From positions 47,745,790 to 47,809,789 of the forward strand of contig CM068583.1 in assembly GCA_035048485.1 (NCBI GenBank): a stretch of 64,000 bases of DNA, in the 5' to 3' direction. This document shows, one piece after another, positions 29,912 to 42,400 of this stretch; the stretch's first letter is position 1; each line of letters starts with the position of its first letter. This stretch comes from Pteria penguin (taxonomy: Eukaryota > Mollusca > Bivalvia > Pterioida > Pteriidae). The position numbers were made by a program, and so were the translations under genes. The notes under the pieces were generated by a model. It was not told the DNA's origin and did not search any database. It saw only the letters and a list, made by a program, of their open reading frames with translations.

Positions 29912-32900
29912 ATCACTTTTTGTTTCTGCTGATGATGCTCTATATTGCCTTTTATATCTAAATAGAAAACAAAGAATTAATGTCCTAAGTCCATAATACA
30001 TCTACCTGCTAAACATTTATGATAGTACACAATTTGGACAAAGAAAAATAAATCCTTTTAAATATTTTAAGATATCTGCGCATTTCTTTGTTTTTAGTCT
30101 AAATAAGCTCAGGTTACCAGTATTTGCAAGAACCTCTTATATTGTGTTGATTGAGACTTAAGAAATACAATATTCTTATAGAATATTTCATGGATGGACT
30201 CTTATATAGTTTAGTTTTCTTCCTAATTGTACTGAAGCATTTATAGCATGAGTATGGATGTCATATACGTGTTAATTGTCAATCATTTTGCAGCTTGATA
30301 AAAGCTAAGTAGCTGAAAATTCGTGGCAGAGTGTTCTCCTTATTATTATCATATTAAATCCTTCTCAAAAGTATGTAAACTTTGTATTATGCAGTGGCAA
30401 TTCAGTAGAGGAGAGTCAGACTCACTCAGAATGAAGAACCAGCTTAGTCTTACAGATCCACTTTCCAGAGGCTTCCACCTAAAGCTGATACCCATTCATA
30501 ACTAAGTGCACTAAATCTGCCTGATTTTAGTAAATACCCAATTGAACCAGCTGAACAGGTACAATGTCAAAATTCAGTAAGCACAGGGAAGACTGACTTC
30601 AGTTAGAAGTTTCAATGCAGTCAGTTGAGTTCAACAACTCAACTGCTTTTAAAAATTCAAAAATCAATATATATACACATGTAGATACTTTTCGAATGCA
30701 TGAAATTTAACTTGAGTTACTTCCCTTTTCCATCATTTTGGCGGTGAAGCTGGAGTTTTTGCTTCATATTCATATCAATTACATTGAATTATTGGGAGAA
30801 AGTTGTCTATATTCTTACTCCTTTGAAAACATTTTGACATTGTTCAATAGTTTTATCATTGCATAACAATTGCAAAAATTCAAGAAGCATACTTAGATTG
30901 GAGAAATTCCTTACACAATTTGTTTGATTTATACACAAATATTCAGTCCTTTACCTCCAATATGACAGAAAAGGGAAGAAACTCCTATCAAATTTTATGC
31001 ATTCGAAAACTATCTAGCACCACTTTATCAATAAAATTGCCTGTTCTGTATCATAATACAAGGTGGTACTATAAGATATATACATTACCTTAATTCGTCA
31101 CTTGGTGTTTTTCGCAATGCAGTCAACATTTTGTACAATACTGAATAAATGACCGTTATAAGACTACAGTTTTTTTCCTGTTGTTTCCTTTGTAATTTAA
31201 AAATCATTGCAAAAATCCCATGGCTTTTTTTCCTGAAAGATATGTATGTTGTTCTACTACATAAGAGCTGTCATATTTTCTTCTTCTGCAGAAAAAATTG
31301 CATACCCCACTCTCTAAATATCTATCAATACACCTCTTGACCCCTATGACCTCACTCTCAGGTCTTGCTGTAGTGTATTCATGTGACAACATTTCTGAGC
31401 CTCATGACACACTCAGACATACACCAAAAAGCTTTAATATCATTTTTATTTTTTTTTCAAGCTCTTATCTATCAGAGTGCATGCTTAAATTCACTTTAAA
31501 TAGCATGACAACAATGGTAAATAAATTGAAAAAATTGTAAACATTAATTTTTATGGGACTATGTGCATGGTACAAGGGAGGAAACTGTAGTCTATGGTCA
31601 TATATTCAAATTCTTTATTGATTAAACCAAATGCTGGCATACATCAATATATAATACATAAAAACATAACAAAATATATAGTGGTCACGAAAAGAAGCAT
31701 GCAGTGCAGTCAAATACGTAAAATGTTTAAATATTGATCCACGAATAATTACTAGAGACATATATATATATATAAATATATATAGAATAAATACTATTAA
31801 ATGATTGAATGAGGCAAGTGAATGATCTATACAACGGGTTTGAATGTTAAGGTCACAACCGATTCCATGGGTCTAGCTACATTGTTTAGATCAGAATAAA
31901 CATTAAAGGTTTAAGTTTCTTAATTGCTTTTTTTTTGTTTTCTATAATATATTCTTTTATATAAATAATAACAAATTGCCTTGGCTGAATTTAGTTGTCA
32001 TCTGAGGGTTCAATAATCTTATCAATGATGACAACTTGTTTTCACAAAAGATGTACTTGTCTAAATTTATATAAAGAGCACACCTACATGCTGCTTTATA
32101 CTGTGGTAGTAATTATTTAACATGTAATTCATGTTGCTATCCGCTAACACTTGCCATTGTTTTGTTGCACATATTGTGCATGTTACTGAATCATATCGAC
32201 TCATTATGTTATGCCCTAGAGGGCCCTGATTTAGACTAAATGAATTATCTTATAGATCTATTATTTGTTTTACATCAAAGCAAGATTATTTCCTTTATTC
32301 ATGAGTGATGATACACCTAGCACCTAAAACAACTAAAACAAAACAAAACCAAAAACAGAAAGAGCAGGCCCCTGATGATCTGCCAGTGGCAGTGGAACGT
32401 GAACCCAGCAAGCTGAGCAAGCTATTAGTAGTAGTATTACACTGTTACTCTGAGCTGTGCTGACTCCGTTAATTTTCACTGAGCAGTTGACTAATCATAG
32501 GCGTGATATCAGGTGCGGGGGACTACTGGAAATGTAAGTCCAAATAGGTTGGAAATCATCCTTGCCCTTACCCTTGGTTCAAATCAAGATCTCCATGAGC
32601 GCATCCCTTAATTAGATAAAATACAAAAATATTTTCGATTATTATGTATACATTAACATATACTTAAACACAAAATGACATTAAGATAACGAGTTACATT
32701 GCACAACCATGTAGCACTCGAATACCTCACTACTCGGTTACACAACAGACTGGAAACGAGTCATTTCTTAAACCCGGATTGTAAATTCCGTTTGACATCG
32801 GATTTTATGTTTCTTTTCTTTTACTCCAATCAAATTTCATGTTTACATTTGTGTGCCAAATTCAGAAAGGACAGAATTCTACTTCGACGCTACAGACAGA

Positions 32901-33064
32901 CAGAGGTACTAAAACTAAATCAGTTACGAGAATCGGTCAATTTGATACAATATATTTGATTATGATAAAATTTAAGCAAACAGATATTAAGGACAAGCAA
33001 ATCTGTTGAACTAACATGTTGCATAGCCCGAATTTTCTCAGGGTCCGAGTGAGCGCTGATACAT
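29912..33064. other. spacer upstream of the dehydrogenase
   Basis: The dehydrogenase promoter should lie near its right flank or further up if there is a 5' exon; no TATA or initiator could be placed with confidence. There is an AT microsatellite at about 31760-31790. Open stretches at 30323, 31149, 31298 and 32699 show no known domain. Confidence 0.4.
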
Positions 33065-33073
33065 GTAGTTGCC

Positions 33074-34119
33074 GGGGTAGACTAAACGTCGAAAAGTGAC
33101 GAAAAGCGACGAAAAGTGACAAAAAGCGAAAGAAAAGTGACGAAAAGAAAGTATAAAATGACGAAAAATGGTATCATATGAATGAAAAATGTTAGGAAAA
33201 ACAACATATATGTATAAAGAAATGTTAGATATGTGTTGAGTGAAGTCTACATTCATATGGATACGGTCAAACTCGCAAACATGATTGAGGCTGTCACCTG
33301 GTAATGTAATACTCATTAATGTTGCTCGCTATCATAGACTAGACTTTCCCCCCGAGTGGATTTTTCAGCCCACCGGAAAATTGTCTCTAGAGTAGACTTT
33401 CCATTGGAAAATTGACTCTTGAGTAGACTTTCCCCGTGGGAAAACCAACTCTAGAGTATACTTTCTCCGGGGGAAAATCTCAGTGCTGTAGAGACAAATT
33501 TGTAGTTGTAGAGTAGGCCCCCCCACCCGAGCAGAAATTCCCCCTCCTATCTATTATGATCTTTACGTTATCATGGTATCCATACACATATATGCAAATA
33601 TTATATAGCTTATTGTGTTTGTCCTGTCCGTCCGTCGGTGAAAATAAAGTAGAATTAACGTTAAGGCAGAAAAGAACAAATGTATACATACAACTGCAGT
33701 ACAACTTATAAGATTGCATATTAATTGCATCTTAAGAATAATTTAATGAAAACAAAATAGAAAATTAGATAACAATCTATGAAACCATCACGATCATGAC
33801 AGAGAGGGAAAAGATGTGTTAACTCTTAGTTTGTAGCAAGAGAAAGGCAGTCGAAAACATTAAGTGACTGAATTCTTCAGACTCGATATATTGCTGTATG
33901 AATAATACTGACGGTAACCCCACTGTCAGAGGTATTCGCGGTTATTGTTCAGGCTTGAGGGATCAATATTAGACATTGATGGGTTTATAAGTGTGTTCAC
34001 ATGTTATAAGCATGAATGATATGTGTCACTGTGTATATTTCATCCTTATATTACTACTTTTCGTCATTTTATGCCTTCTTTTCGTCACTTTTCGTCGCTT
34101 TTCGACGTTTAGTCTACCC
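33074..34119. mobile_element. 1.05-kb TIR element with 9-bp target duplication, Mutator-like
   Basis: The ends are GGGGTAGACTAAACGTCG and its inverse CGACGTTTAGTCTACCC. The inverted similarity runs about 70-100 bp inward through a series of GTGACGAAAAG subrepeats to TATAAAATGACGAAAA. The 9-bp sequence GTAGTTGCC flanks both ends (33065-33073 and 34120-34128). Long inverted repeats with a 9-bp duplication suggest the Mutator/MULE group. No transposase was found, so it is non-autonomous. A tandem block lies inside at 33341-33480. The open stretch at 33038-33316 is a translation of the subrepeats. Confidence 0.85.
33341..33480 (+). repeat. short palindromic tandem repeats inside the TIR element
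   Basis: AGTAGACTTTCC followed by a GGAAAATTGACTCT-like segment recurs about four times at 31-52-bp spacing. Each unit can fold on itself (ACTTTCC against GGAAAAT). Confidence 0.65.
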
Positions 34120-34359
34120 GTAGTTGCCTATATGATCCATCCTTTTCAATGCATACCTGTCAACCTATAGTTGCTAAAAATCAGGTTATGACCCTAATTT
34201 TATTCTGAAAAGTAGCGTCATAATGCGTGAACGACTTGTTTTTTAAATAGTGTTATATCCTGACCCAGTACGGCAGTAGAAAAAAACCCAACTATTTCTA
34301 TAATCTAAATGGAGATATCGTACAAGAAGTACACAAGTACACTCTGACCCTTACGTAAT

Positions 34360-35102
34360 GGATAGAATCTGTCCAAAAACAAGTTAGAAATTATCCAGAG
34401 ACAAAGGACCCGAATTATAAAAAAAGATTATAGTTCAAGAGTGGAAGGATGTATCACCAAACTGCCGAAAGATTGATTGATTATTGTTTTACGTCACTCC
34501 ACGATTATTTCATGTATATGGTGATGGCATCTGCCTGATGCATTGCATACAAATTTAGACTTTTGCTACGGACTCCACTCACCCGAAGCAGCTAGGAATC
34601 TTTTATGTGCCAAGCCTACCATGACATGGGACCTCGGTCTTTACTGTCTCATCCAAAAGATAGACACCAGTGTGCCCAGGGTGGGAGTCAAACTTGGGAC
34701 CTCTCGATCATGAGCCGAGTACCTTATGCACTAGGCCACACCAGCTTAATTGCTAAAAGATCTTGACCTTCCAGAACTAAAAACTCGCTACCAACATCAA
34801 CGCCTAATATTCTTCAGTGGTGGAGGGTCAAATGCCAGCTGTAAAACAACTATATTATATTTCATAAGCCTAAGCAATAAATCATAGTCTGAAAATTTGA
34901 CAACTGTGAAGCGAAGAACATTATCACCAGACAGGAATGTATAAATAACAGATCAGTTGTCGTACCAGCAAGTATAATCAATCAATATAGAAAGTCTACC
35001 TTTATACGCACTGTGATTGACTGGAACCACCTAGAGGATAAGATAGTTAACACCACAAAGTTAGAAGACTTTAAAACTGTGCTGTCAATATTTGGCGACT
35101 AA
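34360..35102 (+). pseudogene. non-LTR retrotransposon 3' end, split by a SINE
   Basis: Before the SINE, translation reads KNKLEIIQRQRTRIIKKDYS and VEGCITKLPKD. After it, LDLPELKTRYQHQRLIFF, and near the end LIDWNHLEDKIVNTTKLEDF then KTVLSIFGD and a stop. The QRR-like stretch and the DWN-x-L...F-K end are the usual C-terminus of LINE ORF2 after the reverse transcriptase. Frameshifts and stops lie between, so it is dead. Removing the SINE rejoins the reading frame at KLPKDLDLPEL. Confidence 0.7.
34474..34750 (-). mobile_element. tRNA-derived SINE inside the LINE relic
   Basis: A minus-strand copy of the SINE at 1420-1694, from an AATCAATCAATC-ending tail to a head with TGGCCTAGTGCATAAGG and GAGGTCCCAAGTTTGACTCC. 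Near-identical flanks TGCCGAAAGAT (34463-34473) and TGCTAAAAGAT (34751-34761) are the target duplication, now differing at two bases. Confidence 0.85.
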
Positions 35103-35800
35103 TGCACCCTCCTCCCTTTACATCTTAGCCCACCTGGGAATCTGTGAAGAACTGTTACAGACACAGATACAGAAACATATGACAAGCCTTAATTTCACCT
35201 CATTGTTCATGATATCACTAATATATATGCAAAGGAAAAAATATAACTGATTAAATTTCTTTATTTAACAAACACATTTACTGGTACAAAGATTACAAAT
35301 TGTGATGGACATGAAAATTGGGTCATATTTTGGGAAGTTATAGAAAGTTTTGAGTTTCGTGTGTCATTTCTGAAGTCGGGCCATGGACTTAAAATGTCTT
35401 AAGTAATCAGGTGAGACCAGCCGAAATTGGTTCATTTGACAGGTATGTTAATGGGTTTCATTCTCAAACGCTGAGATGATCCAGACAAGTGGCTTGAGTT
35501 GGGGTATACCCTTGGGATTCATCTTCAGTTTCTTAAGTAAAATCTTCTTTTTTCGATGTTTTGTTTTACTATGATTATTGCCCTTCAAAGATATTGAAAA
35601 ATTTTCAAACATGTTGGTTGTTTTCAGTATTTTTGACAAGATTGTCAGTCTGAACAATGAAATATGTAAAGACAATTTCAGAACTTTGTCAGTCCACATG
35701 AAATTTTGTCACTCAAATCATTTGGACTGACATTTTTTGACATCACTGATATAAATGACTCTTTTTTTTGTTTTGTTATACATGTACATGTATGTATACA
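35103..35800. other. spacer, no feature seen
   Basis: No gene or clear repeat. The minus-strand open stretch at 35448-35699 shows no known domain. Confidence 0.4.
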
Positions 35801-35955
35801 GTTTCTTGTCATGGTAGGTTTGACATGTAAAAGAACCCTAACTGCTTTGGGTGGGTCTGTTGCAAAAGTTTAAATTTCTATGCAATGCATCAGGCAGATT
35901 CCATCACTATATACATGAAATATGTAGTGACGTAAAACAATAATCAATCAATCTG
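35801..35955 (+). mobile_element. 5'-truncated SINE
   Basis: It keeps only the second half of the SINE: CATGGTAGGTTTGACATG, CCTAACTGCTTTGGGTGGG, ATGCAATGCATCAGGCAG and the tail GTGACGTAAAACAATAATC. It lies about 250 bases upstream of the HASPIN start. Confidence 0.8.
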
Positions 35956-36205
35956 TAAAACATAGTTAAAGTGACATTGTACATACATGTACATGTATAT
36001 ACTGTATCAATGAGCAGTGATAATGGAGAAATGACTGCTTATTTCATGTACATGTAAGATAAATTTAGAATGCAAAATTTTGCAAGACTACTGACAAAAG
36101 TTGTACATGTATTCATGTGATGTCTATATTAAATTAATGATTATTTATATAACATGTTAGTGCTATTTCAATATTTATAGGATATGAAATAATGAGCATT
36201 GCAAT

Positions 36206-36408
36206 ATGGGAAGAGAGAAGAGAACATTACGTACATATGGCAAACACAGACAAAGAGTGATTTCCAGTGATATTTGGAGTACTGGATGTTCAGGAGAGAA
36301 CAAAAAACATGTGTTTAGTTCCAGCTCTAGCTTCAATTCCTCAGCTAACATCTCGTCAAATAGTTCAGTTGATAGTATATTTGCTGCGAAACCAGTATGT
36401 GGAAAAGG
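36206..36408 (+). CDS. HASPIN: HASPIN exon 1
   Basis: Encodes MGREKRTLRTYGKHRQRVIS and a serine-rich stretch to AAKPVCGKG. The RTYG-x-x-RQ motif near the start is conserved among animal haspins and supports this ATG. The donor is GTAAAT. An AG at 36179-36180 may be the acceptor of a 5' UTR intron. Confidence 0.8.
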
Positions 36409-39400
36409 GTAAATATCATCACTTGTTTACAATGTCCCTTGATTGAAATATCATAAGATTCATTAAAATTATTTGATTAGATATTACATATTACTCTAAG
36501 ATTAATGACACACTAGTTTTCCAAAAAATGAATTTACTGTAATTTATAGATATGTACTACAGTTTGTCTTGGTGTCACCTGCAAAGCAATACTACATTTT
36601 GCAGTTGACACATGTTCCTTGGGACTTTATACATGTACCTTAGTTTTAGATTTATTGTATAATTTGTTGAAGTTCTTTCTTATGAATCAGTTACACATAT
36701 AATGATATCTATATAAACTTGCTAATAATTTGGAATTAGTCATACATGTAATGATATATACCGAAAGGTTTTGAATACATATTTTCTTTATCAGAAACTA
36801 TAATAGATTCATTATACCCATACAAATAAGGTATAAGGGATGGGGCTTTCATATTTCACACATGCAAATTCACCATAACAAGTACTACATTTTAATTTTA
36901 AGACATTTGACCTGAATTGCAGTGACCTTGAATTTTGGCCTGGTAATATTTTGGTTAAGAAGTTCTGTAACCAGATTTCTCTTACAGTATAAGAGATTGG
37001 GTTTTTTATACCGGTATTTCACACACACATTCACCATAACAAGTACTACATTTTGACATCAAGACATTTGACCTAGTGACCTTGAACTTTGGTCTTGTAT
37101 TAATAATTTGGTCGATAAATTCTGTAAGCAGATTTCTCTTATAGTATAAATATAAGGGATTGGGATTTCATATTTCACACAGACTTCATCATAATAAGTT
37201 CTACATTTTGTTGCCAAGTCATTTGACCTAATGACCTTGAGCTTTATTTTGACCTAGTAATAATAATTTGGTTAAGAAAGCAGATTTCTTTTGTTATGTA
37301 TGAGACAAGGGTTTGGTTTTGACTAAATTGATAATACCTCTTTAACAGTAAGGATTAGGGTTTTAATATACAGTGCAAATGTATATCATGACCGTGCACA
37401 GTATGCAGTAGACTCGCAGTTAGTCTATTAACAAATTAGTTATTAATTAACTTTGCTGCTTCGGGGTAACATGTATTTGTCTCAAGAGGACAATTCTAGT
37501 TTTATATTGAAATCTTATACACTAAATAACAATAGAATATCAGTGAAGTTTACATGTATATGTACTGAAATAACTAGTGATTTTATTTTTGAATTGAAAA
37601 AAGAAATTCAGATAAGAATCTGTTTGTCTGTAATCATAAAAGATAACAGTAAAAATTTCTATTAACTTTAGATTGATTATTGTCATTTAACGTAGGAGAG
37701 GATATGCCACACGACAAAAGGACAAAGAAAACAGAGGACCTAGGCATAAAGTGCACGACAGCAGATATGGATCTGATGGGGTATATCATAAACTTCAAAT
37801 ACTCTGTCAATTTTTTAAAGAAATTTTTCCATGTATAAATTTGAATAAATGGAAGATCTTACAAGTATGATTAGGTCAGTCATTAAGCATATGTGTACTC
37901 ATTAACAATTAATTTTTATCAAGGATAAAGTCTAAACCAATACTGTACTGCTTTCTTGGTTTGATTAAAACCCTTGTTTTACAACACCTGAATGTTTTGA
38001 TAACATATTTTCCAAAGTGTATGACACATATGGAGGTGTTTGTGAGTGATGATGTGTTTAAGAGCAATAAATAGATAAATTATCTGTAGAGACAATTCTT
38101 GTACATGTACCTTAATTTGTCTTGAAACTTTCCCCAAAATGATTATAACAATCTCCAAGAACATTTACATGTAGACATTATATAAATGTTTATGTTTGAA
38201 GTTACAACTGATTTGAATTTAATACAATGAATATTTATAGTAATACAGTGTACATTGACATATATATATTTCTTCCATTTTAAGGAACATTTAGGGTTAC
38301 CATGCAAGTGTTTTACAAAAACTGACAGGGTATCAGCGAATACCTTGTCAGAAATTTCTGTTTCACAGCTTGACTAACGCCTCGCACTGAAACTCAATTT
38401 CTGACAGGGTATTCGCCAATACCCTGTCAGTTTTGTAAAACACAAGCATGGTAACCCTTTTCTAATGCATTTGACAAAAATGATACAGCTAGAGACAATA
38501 TGCAAAGAGTTACGGTTTTCTAAAGCAAGTAGCTAGTGTGACGTCATATCAAAAACTGTAGGGTATTGTGACGTCATATCAAAAGCTGCAGGGGTATCAT
38601 GAATATCCTTGCTGTTTTTAAATCGGACAGCCATTGAGATCGGGTGTTACAAACAAAATGCATTAGAATTATGTCTTAATTGGATTTTAAGATATGATCA
38701 AATACTACATTATAGATCCCATGAATTGAAAATGATAGATGATGCTAGTGTAATTACAAGGTATGATAAAAAAAAGTTCTTGGTCCCATTTACTTACGAA
38801 TACGCAAAATTGAAAGAATTCAGAATAGTTTTTGTTTTAATATACATGCAATCTCCCTTCATCTCAATGCACTTTCTCCATCTCTGTTCCAATATCTGAA
38901 TTTCTTTCAAATAGAAGGCTTCATTGTGATCCTCAAAGCACTCGTATACAATGTCCATGACAACCTCATTGCTTCCAAAATTCTAACCACGTATGTAAGG
39001 CTTTAGTTTTGGGAACAGATAGAAGTCAAAATCTAAAGAATCTGGAGAATATGGGGTATATAGGAAGAACCTCAAAGCTGCTATCTTTTGTAGCCTTTAT
39101 TGCCACTTGGGAAATGTGAGCGGGTGGTTAGCTATCCTTACCTCTTTCTCACAATCTTCTGATGCAACTCTTTTGCATAATATGCACAATTTATCATATG
39201 GCTTTCCTCAAGAAAAACCATAATGATTATTCCCTGATTGTCCTAAAAGATAGAGGCTATGACATTCCCAGCTGAAGAAACCCTCTTGAAGTTTTTGAAT
39301 TTTGGAAGGGGGTGGGCCAGGGTGAATTTGTTGCATACTTTGTTTCTTGGCTTCAGAATCAAAATGGTGAACCATGTTTCATCCTGAGTGGCAATTGAAC

Positions 39401-42400
39401 CCATAAAATCCTTGGGATCATTCTCATCGTGCTACAAAGGATGCAAAGAAACATCACACCTGTTTCTCTTTTGATCCTCTATCAAAATTCTGTGGATAGA
39501 CATAATCAAGACCGTAAACATGTCTAAAATGTAGGTCAAAATTGATTGACCTGCCTCATGATTAATGCCAACTTCTGGCTATATCTGGGAGGTTTATCTT
39601 CTTTTACACGCAATAATAGGGTGTACCATATCAACTTTTTCGTCGGTGGTAGCCTCCTGTGGATGTACCAGACCATTCATCATCTTCAGTGCTCTCACTC
39701 CCCGTTCTAAATTCAGCAGCCTATTTTCACAATACTATAAGAAGATGACTCCTTCCCAACGGTTTTTATGAAGACCTCATAAATTTCCTTGGGATGGATA
39801 CTTAGTCACTGTTCTAACTTTGATTTATCTATCTTGGCAGTTTGACTGACCCTTTGTAACTTTAAACAGCGAATTTAATGTGTAATCAAAAACTTTGAAA
39901 TACTATTCTCTTACCAAAAACATTCAATATGATTGAATTATGGTTTGATTTGGGTTTTGTATTTATTTATTGTATCAAAGTATATCGGACCGAGAACTTT
40001 TTTATTAAACCTAGTACAAACAATGCTCTTCATACCATTATATTGCAGGAGTCCAATCATAGTACAAAAGGAAAAAGGAAAAGAGTTCCTAATACAAGAC
40101 AAAGTGCACTAATAAAGTGTACAGAAACACCATCCTATGATTTCAGTGAATTTGATGACTATAGTTTGGTGGTTTCATCTTCCTCTAAGGATGAAAATCA
40201 AATATGTAGTAGATTACGATCCAATAAGAAAACTGAAATGAAGACCAGTACACCATGTATAAACAGAAACATTTCGCGTAAATCTTCCAAATCTGATCTG
40301 AAGTCAGATGTTGAAACAAGCACTCCTTTTGCTAAGAGGACAAAAAATAGTCCTATGTCTGAAATGTCTGATAACAATTTATCCTATATAGATCATGTAG
40401 AAGAGAGTCATTCCTCTCTGAATTTGGGGGCCTCTAATAATGTAAGAGAATTATCTCAAGACCAAAGTGATATATGTAGTTTCTCGAGAAGTCCAATGAT
40501 CGTCATCACTAAACAACAAAACTATGGACAAAAAAATTCATCTAATACTCAGGATACTAGTCCATTTTTGAAACTTCTGAAGGAAAAAATGGAGCTCATG
40601 CATGTGTCAATGCGTATTGACAAACCAAAAAATAAGTCAAGCCATAATGCAAGTGAAAGTCTATTCAGCAGTACAAATGAAACAGAGCTATCGGAGGGTG
40701 TAAACTATCTAACTGCTGATGAACAAGAAAGTTGTGAATTTAGTTTTGAGGAAGAAGAGGACAGCATAGAGGAGGAGGAAAGCATAGAGGAAGAGGAAGG
40801 CAATTCTGATGAAGATGATTTTGGTGGGGAGAATGTTAATGATCTCAGTGATATTTTTGAAGGCGAGGAAGAGGAAAAAAGCATTGTAGGTTTAGAAGCA
40901 GAAACAAGTACTACAGCTGAGAATGCCACACGTTACATGGTAGCCTCACACTGTGGATCTGATACATCGGAGTATGTCTCTGCAGACTCAACACCTGGCT
41001 CTCCAAATATGTCTATATCACGAAGGCAAAGTCTTCATAATGCTTCTTTATTTGTGAGTATTTACTGGGGTAAAGATAATCCTGGATCGTTGGTCTCATT
41101 CTCATTATTTGAATTTATAAGTATCATTTATAAAAGTGATCTGTGCTGATATTCCTTCACAGATAGTGTACTTCACAATACTCTGCAGGTGCGTAAGTCT
41201 CTGGGAATAATAAGATGGCATAGTCATTGTTATTTTCTTTGTGATAAACTTGGACCAAATTCAAACAAAATTTGGATAATTACCTATACTTAGTTATTAA
41301 AGAGGAAACTGTCTGAAAGTGCTTTTTGATTTTGAAGCCAAACTCTAAAGTCATGCTTGAAGGTCACCACATCTGAACTGCCAATAAAAATTTGGGACTA
41401 GTAGAGTATATGTAATATTTTCAGTCATGAAATTTTGTAAATACTCTAAAACTAATGCATAACTCTGTCCTTGGAATGATTCTTTGGTTCACTTTTTTTG
41501 GCCAATTTGGTTTGAATACTGCTCTTCAAACATTTATATATTTTGAGAATTCCAGTTATTAGACCATTAGTGCCACTGAACGTCTGAAAAGACTTTAGTT
41601 GTCAAAATGCATATCTGGTGCCCAAAATTTTAACCTATATATGTTCTAATATTTATTATAACAAAATACACAATATTAATGTTAATGATTAGAAAACCTG
41701 AATATTTTATATCTCGTGTGTAATGCATGGAAAATGTAAGATTCCAAATCTTTCATATGTGCACCAGAAACAGACAAATGCATTACTGCAAATACTCTTC
41801 TGTAACAAAGTCTAAAATTGGTTACAGACTAATAATGCATATATTGCTTTCCCACAAAAAGCACTTTGTCTGTCTGGAGTGAACAATTTGCATATAGCTT
41901 GATTCTTGCGTACCAGCACTTACATGTACTTGGTAGGTTTGTAGACAGTGATGAGTTCTTCCCAAGTGAAAATTGGTGACCTTGATATTTGACCTTGATA
42001 TCACACTTCAGTGAACACAGACTGATTTTGCATTTAGGTTGATTTCTTGTATACCATTAATGATACTTACATCAAACTTTGTAGGTTTGTAGACATTGAT
42101 GAGTTCTTCCTGACTGATGTGATATTTGTTGACTTTGACCTTGATGTCACATTTCAGTGAAATCAGACTAATTTTTCATAAATCTTCATTTCTTGCACAC
42201 CACTGATGATACTTACAAACAAACATGATATACATGTAGACAATGACGAGTTCTTCCTGACTGATGTGAAATTTGGTGACCTTGACCTTGATGTCACGCT
42301 TCAGTGAATACAAAGACAGTTTTTTGTATAAGGTTGATTTCTTACATACTAATGATGATACCAATGCCAAATTTGGTAGGTCTGTTCTTCCTGACTGATT

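Noticed and set aside
33038..33316. Protein with repeated FRHF-like motifs
   Set aside because: It is a translation of the GTGACGAAAAG subrepeats in the transposon terminus.
40705..40929. Minus-strand serine-rich open frame
   Set aside because: It is the complement of the acidic Glu-rich tract of HASPIN exon 3.
39929..41149. Single 406-residue open frame taken as a whole gene
   Set aside because: Only 40049-41053 is exon. The first 40 codons precede a good acceptor and the last 32 follow a GTGAGT donor, and the join to the kinase exons is in phase.
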